Part shown: one piece after another, positions 1 to 6,956 of the stretch | How positions within the stretch are numbered: the stretch's first letter is position 1 | How the letters are laid out: the number at the start of each line of letters is the position of its first letter | NCBI GenBank assembly: GCA_938042265.1 | Contig: CALIRN010000304.1 | Coordinates: 1-15,720, forward strand | Reading direction: 5' to 3' | Origin: an uncultured Eubacteriaceae bacterium | GTDB lineage: Bacteria > Bacillota > Clostridia > Lachnospirales > CAG-274 | DNA length: 15,720 bases | Translations under genes and position numbers: made by a program | The notes under the pieces: generated by a model | The model's database searches: none | What the model was told of the DNA's origin: nothing | What the model saw: only the letters and a program-made list of their open reading frames with translations

Positions 1-540
1 TGTCATACCCTTTTCTCTCGCAACCCTAAGGGCGTCCAGAATAAGGTTGGCACAGTTTTCGCTCAATGCAGGAGTAATGCCGCTTAGGTGCAGCCAGTCA
101 AAGCCATCCATAAGGCTGCTTAAATCAACCTTGTTAAAATCATACTCAGTTATTGCGGAATGCTTGCGGTCATAAATAACCTTGCTGGCTCTTATACCGT
201 AGCCTGTTTCAAGATAATAGCTGCCGAGACGATGAGTGGGAGTTTCCTCAGGAGTGCTTAAAATAACAGGGCTGCAGTGTACGTCATTGCTCCTTAAAAG
301 CCTTATGGCACTTTTGCCTAAAGAGTTGTTTGGCACAACGGTGAAAAATGTACTGTCAATACCCAGGTTTGCCAAAGCCAGGGCAATATTTGCCTCGCTG
401 CCGCCATAGCTTGCCTCAAAGCTGCTTGCCATACGAATTTTATCATAATTTGGAGGAGTAAGTCTAAGCATGATCTCTCCAATGGTAAAAAACTTCTGTG
501 GGCTGTTATTACCGTGTAAAATCGGATTATAATGTTCCAT
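1..540 (-). CDS. kdgK: 2-keto-3-deoxygluconate kinase (PfkB/ribokinase family), C-terminus cut off by the window edge
   Basis: This cytosolic sugar kinase is predicted to phosphorylate 2-keto-3-deoxygluconate to KDPG, in hexuronate or pectin catabolism. The visible 180 codons are the N-terminal half or so. They contain GEIMLRLTPP near residues 22-31 and the PfkB substrate-binding stretch YGGSEANIALALANLG near residues 45-60. A segment LGSYYLETGYGIRASKVIYDR around residues 104-124 is typical of KDG kinases rather than fructokinases. The catalytic DTxGAGD motif would lie beyond the window. The start is ATG at 540, preceded by GGGAGGT about 7 bases upstream. A promoter and a hairpin-rich leader lie immediately upstream (571-703). 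Family membership is clear. Substrate is inferred from the motif and could be another ketosugar acid. Confidence 0.85.
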   Translation of the reverse strand, partial: MEHYNPILHGNNSPQKFFTIGEIMLRLTPPNYDKIRMASSFEASYGGSEANIALALANLGIDSTFFTVVPNNSLGKSAIRLLRSNDVHCSPVILSTPEETPTHRLGSYYLETGYGIRASKVIYDRKHSAITEYDFNKVDLSSLMDGFDWLHLSGITPALSENCANLILDALRVAREKGMT

Positions 541-570
541 AATTTTACCTCCCTTTATATTTTCTATGAT

Positions 571-668
571 AAGTTACCCATACGCAAGTATGGGTTAGTT
601 ATATAGCCCTGTGAAACAGGACAGCTGTGTGAGAAAATCAAACACAGCAATCGGAACTATGTTACGAT
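571..668 (-). repeat. Hairpin string, copy 1 (in the kdgK leader)
   Basis: Four consecutive inverted repeats are visible. 571-600 has 13-nt arms (11 of 13 paired) around loop GCAA. 608-620 is CCTGT-GAA-ACAGG. 624-648 is GCTGTGT paired with ACACAGC across 11 nt. 650-668 is ATCGGAAC-TAT-GTTACGAT with one mismatch. The last one closely matches a hairpin in copy 2 (ATCGGAAC-GCA-GTTCCGAT, 3185-3203), and both are followed by AATATA on the plus strand. The string lies between the spoIID stop and the kdgK start, downstream of a predicted kdgK promoter, so it would be transcribed as the kdgK 5' leader. It could be a structured RNA leader, a non-autonomous mobile repeat, or both. I do not recognise it as a known riboswitch. 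Confidence 0.7.
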
Positions 669-674
669 AATATA

Positions 675-703
675 ATTATATATCATTAAAATAGGAATAG
701 CAA
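675..703 (-). promoter_or_regulatory. Predicted sigma-A promoter for kdgK
   Basis: On the minus strand, TTGCTA (698-703) is separated by 17 bases from a perfect TATAAT (675-680). Transcription would begin near 668, exactly at the edge of hairpin string copy 1, giving a leader of about 130 nt before the kdgK start codon. Confidence 0.55.
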
Positions 704-782
704 TAAGGAACTTTAATCCTCAGCAAGTTTTTACATTAAGCTTCAAATTGCGGAGTAATTTCGTATTTAGGTAAATATCAAT

Positions 783-1703
783 TTATTTTACCTTTGCCAG
801 CTCCGTGCCGGGATAATAGTGAGAAAGGATTTCATTAAAGGCTTTACCATCCTTTGCCATACCTGCGGCGCCTACCTGACTCATACCTACGCCGTGTCCG
901 TAGCCCTTTGTTGTAATATATATCTTATTGTCGGATTGAGATACCTGAAAATCAGCGGATTTAAGCCCTAATAGCTGTCTTACCTGTATACCGGTCAGCT
1001 TTTCTCCTCCTGCATATACGGTTTGCACATAGCCTGCCTGAGATCTTGACTGTATTTCAGGTATACCTCCCAAAAGGTCTGTTATTTCAGATTGTGTAAA
1101 GGTCAGGGTTTGGGTAAAATCTTTGCTGTCACTGTCCCAGTGTGAGTCAACACTTATAAGATAAGGTACTGATTGCCCCCATACATTTTGGCTTTCCTCT
1201 GTTATGCCGCCGCTGGAGGCACAAAAGGCAGCAAGTATTGGCTTGCTGTTGTAAACCGCAATTATTCCCCTGGTAGAAATAACGGCATTTTTTATTTTGC
1301 CGTAAAAGCCGTCGTAGCTGTCACCCCACCTTGAAATCATGGTTTCTCTGGATATGTACGCCTGTCCTATGTCGCTGTAGGAAAGGCTTGGATTTGCTTC
1401 CAATGCTCTCAAAGCGTAGGTGCGTGCCGCTACGGCCTGTGCCTTAAGTGCTTCATCGCCGTAGGAGGCAGGCATTTCTGCCGCAACAACACCAACAATG
1501 TAATCCTCCAGACTGTCAAGTCGATTTTTGCTTAAGGCAGTATTGTATATATTGACATTGTCTATTGACGCACCGCCGGTTTCAATTCCGCACGCCGCCG
1601 TAACGGCAAGGGCGGTGTTTTTGCAGGGCAGTAAAATGCCTATGGCGGCAGTTACTGTAACCGCCGCCGCTAATGCTAAAATAAATATGGGTTTAATCTT
1701 CAT
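783..1703 (-). CDS. spoIID: Stage II sporulation protein D (SpoIID), peptidoglycan lytic transglycosylase
   Basis: SpoIID is the membrane-anchored glycan-strand-cleaving enzyme that drives membrane migration during engulfment, working with SpoIIM and SpoIIP. This 306-residue protein has an N-terminal hydrophobic anchor (about residues 5-26). The SpoIID core begins near residue 65 with YIVGVVAAEMP; its glutamate, E76, aligns with the catalytic Glu of the family. KAQAVAARTYALRA follows at about 87-100, and the C-terminal GYGHGVGMSQVGAAGMA lies around 268-285. The start at 1703 overlaps the end of murA by 11 bases and has an AAAGGAT-type ribosome binding site. Translation coupled to murA is likely, and the murA-spoIID order is conserved in Bacilli and Clostridia. 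The reading frame is intact, indicating a genome that sporulates or recently did. Confidence 0.93.
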   Translation of the reverse strand: MKIKPIFILALAAAVTVTAAIGILLPCKNTALAVTAACGIETGGASIDNVNIYNTALSKNRLDSLEDYIVGVVAAEMPASYGDEALKAQAVAARTYALRALEANPSLSYSDIGQAYISRETMISRWGDSYDGFYGKIKNAVISTRGIIAVYNSKPILAAFCASSGGITEESQNVWGQSVPYLISVDSHWDSDSKDFTQTLTFTQSEITDLLGGIPEIQSRSQAGYVQTVYAGGEKLTGIQVRQLLGLKSADFQVSQSDNKIYITTKGYGHGVGMSQVGAAGMAKDGKAFNEILSHYYPGTELAKVK

Positions 1704-2949
1704 AGGCTATCCTTTCTATCCTCGCTCCTATTTTGCACAGCTTATCCTCTATATGAAAATAACCCCTGTCTATATATTCTATCTCACCTATTTCCGTTTT
1801 GCCCTCTGCTGCCAACGCAGATATAATCAGGGCGGCACCTGCCCTTAAATCCGTTGCCTTAACGGAGGTACCCGTAAGCTGACGGACTCCCTTTACAATG
1901 GCACAGCGTCCCTCTACCTTTATATCTGCACCCATTCGGTTAAGCTCGGCGGCGTGCATAAATCGGTTTTCAAAAACGGTTTCGTTAATAATGCCCGTTC
2001 CTCTGCCTATGGTCATAAGTGCCATAAACTGTGCCTGCATATCAGTGGGAAAGCCGGGATAGGGCATGGTTTTTATGGCGGTGTTACTGACTCTGCCGCG
2101 CTTTTCCATAATAAGAAAGTCCTCGCCCTCGGTAATGGAGGCACCCATTTCACGCATTTTATGAATCATTGCGGTTAAGTGGTCACAGCGTATGTTTTCA
2201 AGACGTATTTTTCAGCCTGCTGCAGCGGCTGCAAGCATAAGGGTGCCTGCCTCAATTCTGTCGGGGATAATGCGGTGAGTGCAGCCATGCAGTCGCTTTA
2301 CCCCCGTAATTTTAATCATATCGCTGCCTGCACCCTCTATATGAGCACCCATTTTATTCAAGAAATCCGCTACATCGCATATTTCAGGCTCGGCGGCACA
2401 GTTGCGTATAACGGTAGTGCCCTCTGCCAGGGTTGCTGCAAGCATAATATTTTCCGTTGCTCCTACACTGGGAAAGTCCAGATATATTTCACAGCCTGTC
2501 AGCCTATTGGCGGTAATATTGATTATGCCATGCTCTGTTTCGCAGCTTGCGCCAAGTGCCTCAAAGCCTTTAAGATGCAGGTCGACAGGCCTTAAGCCTA
2601 TGGAACATCCGCCCGGCATTGCTATGCTTGCCCTGCCGAAGCGTGCCAGCAATGCGCCTGCCAGCAAAAAGGATGCGCGTATTTTTTTTACCTTGCCGTA
2701 ATCAAGGGCATTGTTTTCTCCGTTAAGGGCTGAAACGGTTATGCTGTCACCGCAGTTTACACAGCAGCCAAGCTCACTAAGCAGGTCAAGCATAATTTTT
2801 ACGTCACTTAAAAGAGGTACACCCTCAAGGGTGCATTTATCCTCTGTTAAAATACAGGCAGCTATTATGGGCAGTGCTGCGTTTTTAGAGCCGCCTACCT
2901 TTACAATACCCTTTAAAGCGTGAGATTTTTCCACTATAAATTTTTCCAT
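1693..2949 (-). pseudogene. murA: UDP-N-acetylglucosamine 1-carboxyvinyltransferase (MurA) interrupted by one in-frame UGA
   Basis: MurA transfers enolpyruvate from PEP to UDP-GlcNAc, the first committed step of peptidoglycan synthesis. From the ATG at 2949 (GAGGACG ribosome binding site) the frame runs 419 codons to a stop at 1693-1695, normal MurA length. K22/N23 (GGSKNAALP) and the catalytic C115 (MPGGCSIGLRP) are present. Codon 246 (2212-2214) is TGA, between DRIEAGTLMLAAAAAG and KIRLENIRCDHL. No frame change is needed: reading through gives perfectly family-like sequence on both sides. The lost residue aligns with a conserved glycine, so a single GGA-to-TGA change explains it. A 158-residue downstream open segment could start at ATG 2169, but no ribosome binding site precedes it. 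Explanations are a real nonsense mutation (tolerated if a second murA exists elsewhere), a sequencing error, or stop readthrough. Confidence 0.9.
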
Positions 2950-2990
2950 TTTTTACCGTCCTCTGCAATCCTAAAATAATCAACACTTTT

Positions 2991-3020
2991 ATTATTGACA
3001 GATATGCAAAGGGTAAACAA
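2991..3020 (-). promoter_or_regulatory. Possible murA-spoIID promoter
   Basis: On the minus strand, TTGTTT (3015-3020) and AATAAT (2991-2996) are separated by 18 bases, about 40 bases before the murA start. The match is moderate in AT-rich sequence, so this is tentative. Confidence 0.3.
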
Positions 3021-3057
3021 GGGAAAAAGTTGAATATAGTCTTGTGGAATAATAATA

Positions 3058-3203
3058 TAACTTACCATTGTCAAAAACAAATGAATTTGTTTTTTGACAA
3101 TGGTAAGTTACCTTTAGGCTTGCCTAAAGGTTGGATTTATATTGATTTACGGAGTAAATCTGTGTATTGCTTCAGCAAGACACAATCGGAACGCAGTTCC
3201 GAT
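3058..3203. repeat. Hairpin string, copy 2
   Basis: Five hairpins lie almost end to end. 3058-3110 is a long stem with arms of about 25 nt, outermost TAACTTACC/GGTAAGTTA. 3111-3130 is CCTTTAGGC-TT-GCCTAAAGG. 3144-3160 is GATTTAC-GGA-GTAAATC. 3161-3184 has outer arms TGTGT/ACACA and inner arms TTGCT/AGCAA. 3185-3203 is ATCGGAAC-GCA-GTTCCGAT. Apart from the extra third hairpin, the order of stem types matches copy 1, and the final hairpin is nearly the same sequence. A weak minus-strand promoter-like pair lies beyond the last hairpin, in the same relative place as the kdgK promoter beside copy 1. There is no open reading frame of substance. It abuts the LysR remnant on its right. Confidence 0.75.
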
Positions 3204-3255
3204 AATATATTCTATTCAGTATATTGTAAAATATTTGTAATTTAAAAACAATTAA

Positions 3256-3549
3256 TGCTTTCCGGAAAAAAGAGTGCCTACAGGGCGTCCGTTTATTATA
3301 TTGTAAAGGTGCGGTATTAAGCCTAACATACGTTTTACCACCTGGGATGACTATGCAATTATGGCCATGGTGGAAAAAGGGCTAAGTATAAGTATATTGC
3401 CTCAGCTTATTTTACAGCGTGTTCCGTATCGTATAATAACCAAGGAGCTTGAAATACCCGCTTACCGAAAAATCGGGCTTGCTCTGAGAAGCAAAAAGGG
3501 AACGTCTGTGGCAGTTAAGCGGTTTATTGAATATTTGAAATACAGGTAG
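3256..3549 (+). pseudogene. LysR-family regulator remnant (C-terminal effector domain only)
   Basis: Reading the plus strand in the frame of position 3361 gives GIKPNIRFTTWDDYAIMAMV (3313-3372), then EKGLSISILPQLIL and EIPAYRKIGLALRSKKGTSV, ending FIEYLKYR at 3549. This is the typical last ~85 residues of a LysR-type regulator's substrate-binding domain. The same frame continues upstream as PEKRVPTGRPFIIL, also LysR-like, but has a TAA at 3304-3306 and appears to have lost residues there. The helix-turn-helix and most of the effector domain are absent; the remnant begins within about 50 bases of hairpin string copy 2. An ATG at 3361 would give a 62-codon open frame without a ribosome binding site, so a working short protein is unlikely. 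Confidence 0.75.
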
Positions 3550-3670
3550 ATCAGTTTTTATATTACCATTGTTTTTTTAATTTGAGATTTAAAAAGGAAA
3601 AAATAACTCCCGATGTTTATTTTTTTGTATCGATAAAAGGTGAAATGCTTTAAAACTGTACCTTTTATTC

Positions 3671-3685
3671 AATTGTCAGACAATT
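3671..3685. promoter_or_regulatory. Perfect 15-bp dyad, possible GntR-type operator
   Basis: AATTGTCAGACAATT has perfect 7-nt arms around a single A. Its TTGT...ACAA core fits the T-N-G-T/A-C-N-A pattern common to GntR-family operators. It lies about 330 bases upstream of the DUF4914 gene and downstream of the LysR remnant. The assignment to a regulator family is inference, and no convincing promoter overlaps it. Confidence 0.35.
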
Positions 3686-3811
3686 CAATTTCGTTTTAAG
3701 CGTAAAAAATACCTTAAATCTATGTTAAAATTGACTATATTGTGGTATTTTAAGGCGTTTTTATTGTGATAATTAATAAATTGTTTAAAATGAATTTGTT
3801 TTGCTTGCTTT

Positions 3812-3839
3812 TTGTAAAAAGTAGTGGTAAGATTATAGA
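3812..3839 (+). promoter_or_regulatory. Possible promoter for the DUF4914 gene
   Basis: TTGTAA (3812-3817) and TATAGA (3834-3839) are separated by 16 bases. If used, it would give a leader of about 170 nt. The rest of 3550-3960 is very AT-rich and holds no gene; it includes imperfect inverted repeats such as AAAAGGT/ACCTTTT (about 3635-3668) and CCTTAAA/TTTAAGG (about 3713-3755). Confidence 0.3.
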
Positions 3840-3958
3840 TGATATAGTTATATGCTTATGATAAACTGCTGAAGTTTGGTGAAATTTTGAGCTTGAATTT
3901 TTTATTGGCTCTTACTTCACTTTGCAGAGCATTAACAGGATTTAACACACAATGGAGT

Positions 3959-3989
3959 GCCGCTGGTTTATCGGTATCTCCGCAGTGGC
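3959..3989 (+). promoter_or_regulatory. Leader hairpin just upstream of the DUF4914 gene
   Basis: GCCGCTG (3959-3965) pairs with CAGTGGC (3983-3989), seven pairs including one G-U, around a 17-nt loop. An alternative pairing GGAG (3954-3957) with CTCC (3978-3981) would compete with it. The hairpin ends 14 bases before the AAGGAGG ribosome binding site at 4004-4010. A switch-like leader is possible but I recognise no known class. Confidence 0.35.
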
Positions 3990-4017
3990 GTCTATATAAA
4001 ATTAAGGAGGTTAATTT

Positions 4018-5907
4018 ATGAAGAACCCTATTGTCAGTAAAATGGTTCTCCCTCAGTGTGTAACGGATATTTTAAATGCTGTACCTGAGGTTATTGTACC
4101 TGAAAGCAGAGAACATCTTTTTGAATTGTCATTTGGCGGCAAGGGCAACAAGACCTTTGACGTAAACTTTGATGTAAACGGTAAAACTGTACGTGAGGCT
4201 TATGTTACAAGCTGTAAAAACGGTATGGTTATTAACTTTGATGATAAGGCTATGCGCCGCCGTGACCCTAACTCAATGGTTATTGCCGATAATCTTCCTA
4301 CGGATAAGCCAAGATATGAGGAAAAGTTTGGCGTGCCTTTTGAAGGCGTACGTCAGGAAACCTTTGACTGGCTTAAGAGCAGAGAGTCTCTTATTGTGCT
4401 GCCCTTCTATGCAGGCAATGAGGACCTTAAGCTCGGTTACCCCTCAATAGCTGTAGTGCCTGCAAATGCAGCCTGCTTTGCGGCTATGCTTGCCGATATG
4501 CAATGCTTTATACCTGCGGAAAAGGTACCTAATTTCTTTAAGCCAAAGGGAATTATTTATGTAGCTCCGCCTTTCCGTCATACCCATTTTGAGGGTAAGC
4601 AGATTGTTGTCCATAATCGTATGTATAATATGCAGGAGGTATTCAGCTACAACCTTTATCCCGGTCCATCGGCAAAGAAGGGTGTTTACAGTATCCTTCT
4701 TGATATTGGCGAGCAGGAAAAGTGGGTTACACTCCACGCTTCAACAGTTAAAATTATTACCCCTTACGAGCTTGAGCTTACAATTATGCACGAGGGTGCA
4801 TCAGGCGGCGGTAAATCCGAGATGACGGAGCCTTTCCACAGAGAGGCTGACGGACGCCTTTTACTTGCAACAAATACAGTTACGGGTGAAAAGACCCTTG
4901 TTAATATTGCAGATACATCAGAGCTTCATCCTGTTACCGATGATATGGCGCTTGCTCATCCGTCACTGCAGAATGACAGCAAAAAGCTTGTTGTTGCCGA
5001 TGCGGAGAACGGTTGGTTCTTAAGAGTTAACCACATTGAGCATTACGGTACGGAGCCTGAAACGGAAAAGGCTACAATCCATCCAAAGGAGCCTCTTATC
5101 TTCCTTAATATGCAGGCTGTACCTGATTCAACCTGTCTTATCTGGGAGCATATAGAGGATGAGCCGGGCGTACCTTGTCCTAACCCAAGACTTATTATGT
5201 CAAGAAAGCTTAAAAACAACATCGTTAATGGTGCTGCGGAGATTGACGTGAGAAGCTTCGGTGTACGTACTCCTCCTACAACAAAGGAGAACCCAAGCTA
5301 CGGTATTATAGGTCTGTTCCATGTTCTTCCGCCTGCTTTGGGTTGGCTGTGGAGATTGGTTGCACCACGCGGTTTTGCCAATCCGTCAATTATTGACAAT
5401 AGCGGCAATGCACTTAAGAGTGAGGGTGTAGGCTCATACTGGCCATTTGCTACAGGTAAAAAGGTTGATCAGGCTAATTTGCTGCTTAAGCAGATTCTTG
5501 ATACACCGTCAACAAGATACATCCTTATTCCTAACCAGTATATCGGCTGCTATAAGGTTGGCTTTGCAGGTCAGTGGGCTACAAGAGAGTACCTTTCAAG
5601 ACGCGGCGGCGCCAAGTTCAGACGTGAGGCTCTTGATGAGTCAAGATGTCCAATTCTCGGCTATGCACTTAAGTCAATGAAGATTGACGGTAATGATGTG
5701 CCTAAGGGCTTACTTCAGGTAAATACACAGTCAAGAGTTGGCAACGAGGGCTATGATGTAGGTGCAAAGATACTTACAGACTTCTTCAAGGAGCAGCTTA
5801 AGCAGTTTGATACTCCTGAGCTTGACCCACTTGGACACAAGATTATCCAGGCTTGTCTTAACGATGCGGATGTTCAGACTTATTATGATTTAATCCCAAA
5901 GCTTTAA
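4018..5907 (+). CDS. DUF4914-family protein, P-loop (PEP carboxykinase-like) predicted nucleotide-binding protein
   Basis: This is a 629-residue protein of unknown function. The overall sequence matches my recollection of the DUF4914 family found in gut Clostridia and Bacteroidetes. Residues 258-269 read HEGASGGGKSEM, a P-loop of the form GxSGxGKS resembling the kinase-1a loop of PEP carboxykinase, but the PEPCK DDEH-type metal motif is not evident. Other conserved-looking stretches are PPFRHTHFEGK (184-194), the GPSAKKGVYSILLDIGEQEK region (216-235), SYGIIGLFHVLPPALGWLWR, and TRYILIPNQYIGCYKVGFAG near residue 500. There is no signal peptide or membrane segment, so it is probably cytosolic. 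The start is fixed by AAGGAGG 7 bases upstream. It is monocistronic: a long leader precedes it and a strong terminator follows. The strong ribosome binding site and clean translation signals suggest good expression. The function is not known, and a PEPCK reaction should not be assumed. Confidence 0.8.
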   Translation: MKNPIVSKMVLPQCVTDILNAVPEVIVPESREHLFELSFGGKGNKTFDVNFDVNGKTVREAYVTSCKNGMVINFDDKAMRRRDPNSMVIADNLPTDKPRYEEKFGVPFEGVRQETFDWLKSRESLIVLPFYAGNEDLKLGYPSIAVVPANAACFAAMLADMQCFIPAEKVPNFFKPKGIIYVAPPFRHTHFEGKQIVVHNRMYNMQEVFSYNLYPGPSAKKGVYSILLDIGEQEKWVTLHASTVKIITPYELELTIMHEGASGGGKSEMTEPFHREADGRLLLATNTVTGEKTLVNIADTSELHPVTDDMALAHPSLQNDSKKLVVADAENGWFLRVNHIEHYGTEPETEKATIHPKEPLIFLNMQAVPDSTCLIWEHIEDEPGVPCPNPRLIMSRKLKNNIVNGAAEIDVRSFGVRTPPTTKENPSYGIIGLFHVLPPALGWLWRLVAPRGFANPSIIDNSGNALKSEGVGSYWPFATGKKVDQANLLLKQILDTPSTRYILIPNQYIGCYKVGFAGQWATREYLSRRGGAKFRREALDESRCPILGYALKSMKIDGNDVPKGLLQVNTQSRVGNEGYDVGAKILTDFFKEQLKQFDTPELDPLGHKIIQACLNDADVQTYYDLIPKL

Positions 5908-5917
5908 TATGATATTA

Positions 5918-5948
5918 AGGGACTGTTGTATTGCAACGGTCTCTTTTT
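5918..5948 (+). terminator. Rho-independent terminator of the DUF4914 gene
   Basis: AGGGACTGTTG (5918-5928) pairs with CAACGGTCTCT (5934-5944), with two G-U pairs, around a 5-nt loop. It is followed by TTTTATTTT, 10 bases after the stop codon. Confidence 0.85.
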
Positions 5949-5985
5949 ATTTTGTATAATATTTTTTTCTAAATATTGATAAAAC

Positions 5986-6016
5986 AAAAAAGCCTGTAAT
6001 TAATACAAGCTTTTTT
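5986..6016. terminator. Bidirectional terminator-like hairpin
   Basis: AAAAAAGCCTGT (5986-5997) pairs with ACAAGCTTTTTT (6005-6016), 11 of 12 positions, around AATTAAT. The A and T tracts at either end make it usable from both sides. It sits between the convergent DUF4914 gene and the EamA gene, which is read towards it on the minus strand. Confidence 0.7.
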
Positions 6017-6048
6017 ATTTAAAAATAATATTAATAAGTTTGTTAATA

Positions 6049-6956
6049 TTACCAGGCTGAATTTTTTACGGAGCCTGTACGCCCTTTATCCAGTGTAAGT
6101 ATAACTACGGTACCTACAATAAGCACAAGACCAATGATATCAGTTGGCTTAAACCGTGTGCCAAGCCATAAAAAGGCAATAAAGGCAGAGGACAGAGGCT
6201 CAATGCTGGCACATAAACTGCCCGTGATAGGCCCTGCAAGCTGGCAGCCCTTAATATAAATGCCAAAGGAAAGTATCGTACCGAGTATTGCTGTGCCTGA
6301 AAACGCAAAACAAGCCTGAAAATCAGGAGTATAGCTGAATACTATTCACTGTTTGCAAAAAACAGCGGTATTGACCCTATAAGGTTGCCCCAGCCGAGCA
6401 TTGGCAGTATACCGCAGCTTGCAGAGAGAGAAGGGGACTGAATGGTGTAAACGCCGTAGCATACGCCGCTTAAAAGTCCCCAAAATAATGCTTCTTCCGA
6501 AATGGAAAGGCTTTTAATGCTTCCGCCTGTTGCCATAAAGAATACGCCTGACATGGCACAAATCAGGGCCAAAAGCTGCATAAACGAGGGCAGGCGTCTG
6601 CCTGCAATACATATAAATAACATAACAACAGCAGGGGCAATGTATTCAAGTACCGTTGCCGTTGCAGAGTTTGATGCGGCTATTGCCATAAAATATGCGT
6701 GCTGACAGCCCATAACACTGACAAAACAAAATATCAGCATAGGCAAAATGGTCTTTTTGGAAAATACCTTAAAAATATCTGTTTTATACTTAGGTAAAAT
6801 AAAAATAAGTATCAGCAGACCTGATATAAGCAGCCTCCATGCGCTGAGCCATTGCGGTACTGCGCCCTTCTGCTGAAAAAGATACTGACCGCAGACACCG
6901 GAAAAGCCCCAAAATATGCCGCCTGTTAATGTCAGTATAATACCTTTAAGCCGCAG
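6049..6956 (-). pseudogene. EamA/DMT-family transporter, frameshifted and lacking a normal start codon
   Basis: This would be a ten-helix drug/metabolite transporter of the inner membrane, with unknown substrate. On the minus strand, GIILTLTGGIFWGFSGVCGQ starts at 6944. Hydrophobic segments follow, including MLIFCFVSVMGCQHAYFMAI and YIAPAVVMLFICIA, to a stop at 6342-6344. The homology continues in another frame from about 6338 as TPDFQACFAFSGTAILGTIL and ends SVKNSAW with TAA at 6049-6051. Two extra bases, or one lost base, around 6338-6342 would restore the frame as ANSEVFSYTPDF. At the 5' end, no ATG, GTG or TTG lies between an in-frame TAG and the conserved N-terminus; only CTG at 6954-6956 is available. 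The 5' end overlaps rsfS by about 25 bases. Two independent defects favour a decayed gene over an error. Confidence 0.8.

Noticed and set aside
1704..1790. A sigma-E promoter for spoIID inside the 3' end of murA (ATATAT and CATATAGA on the minus strand)
   Set aside because: The match to the sigma-E consensus is partial and the bases encode conserved MurA residues, so no call was made.
2212..2214. UGA read as glycine (altered genetic code) or as selenocysteine in murA
   Set aside because: purC and rsfS end in UGA at the expected place, and every other gene uses ordinary glycine codons without internal UGA. No MurA is known to use selenocysteine and no convincing hairpin follows the codon at the needed position.
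1954..2595. Plus-strand open frames opposite murA
   Set aside because: They are antisense shadows of a clear MurA reading and have no family resemblance.
2995..3000. Consensus TTGACA on the plus strand
   Set aside because: No -10 element follows at 16-18 bases, and no plus-strand gene starts nearby.
3058..3203. CRISPR array
   Set aside because: The repeats are inverted, unequal and without constant direct repeats or spacers.
3361..3549. Independent 62-residue small protein
   Set aside because: It is the tail of a LysR effector domain, extends upstream through a stop in the same frame, and has no ribosome binding site.
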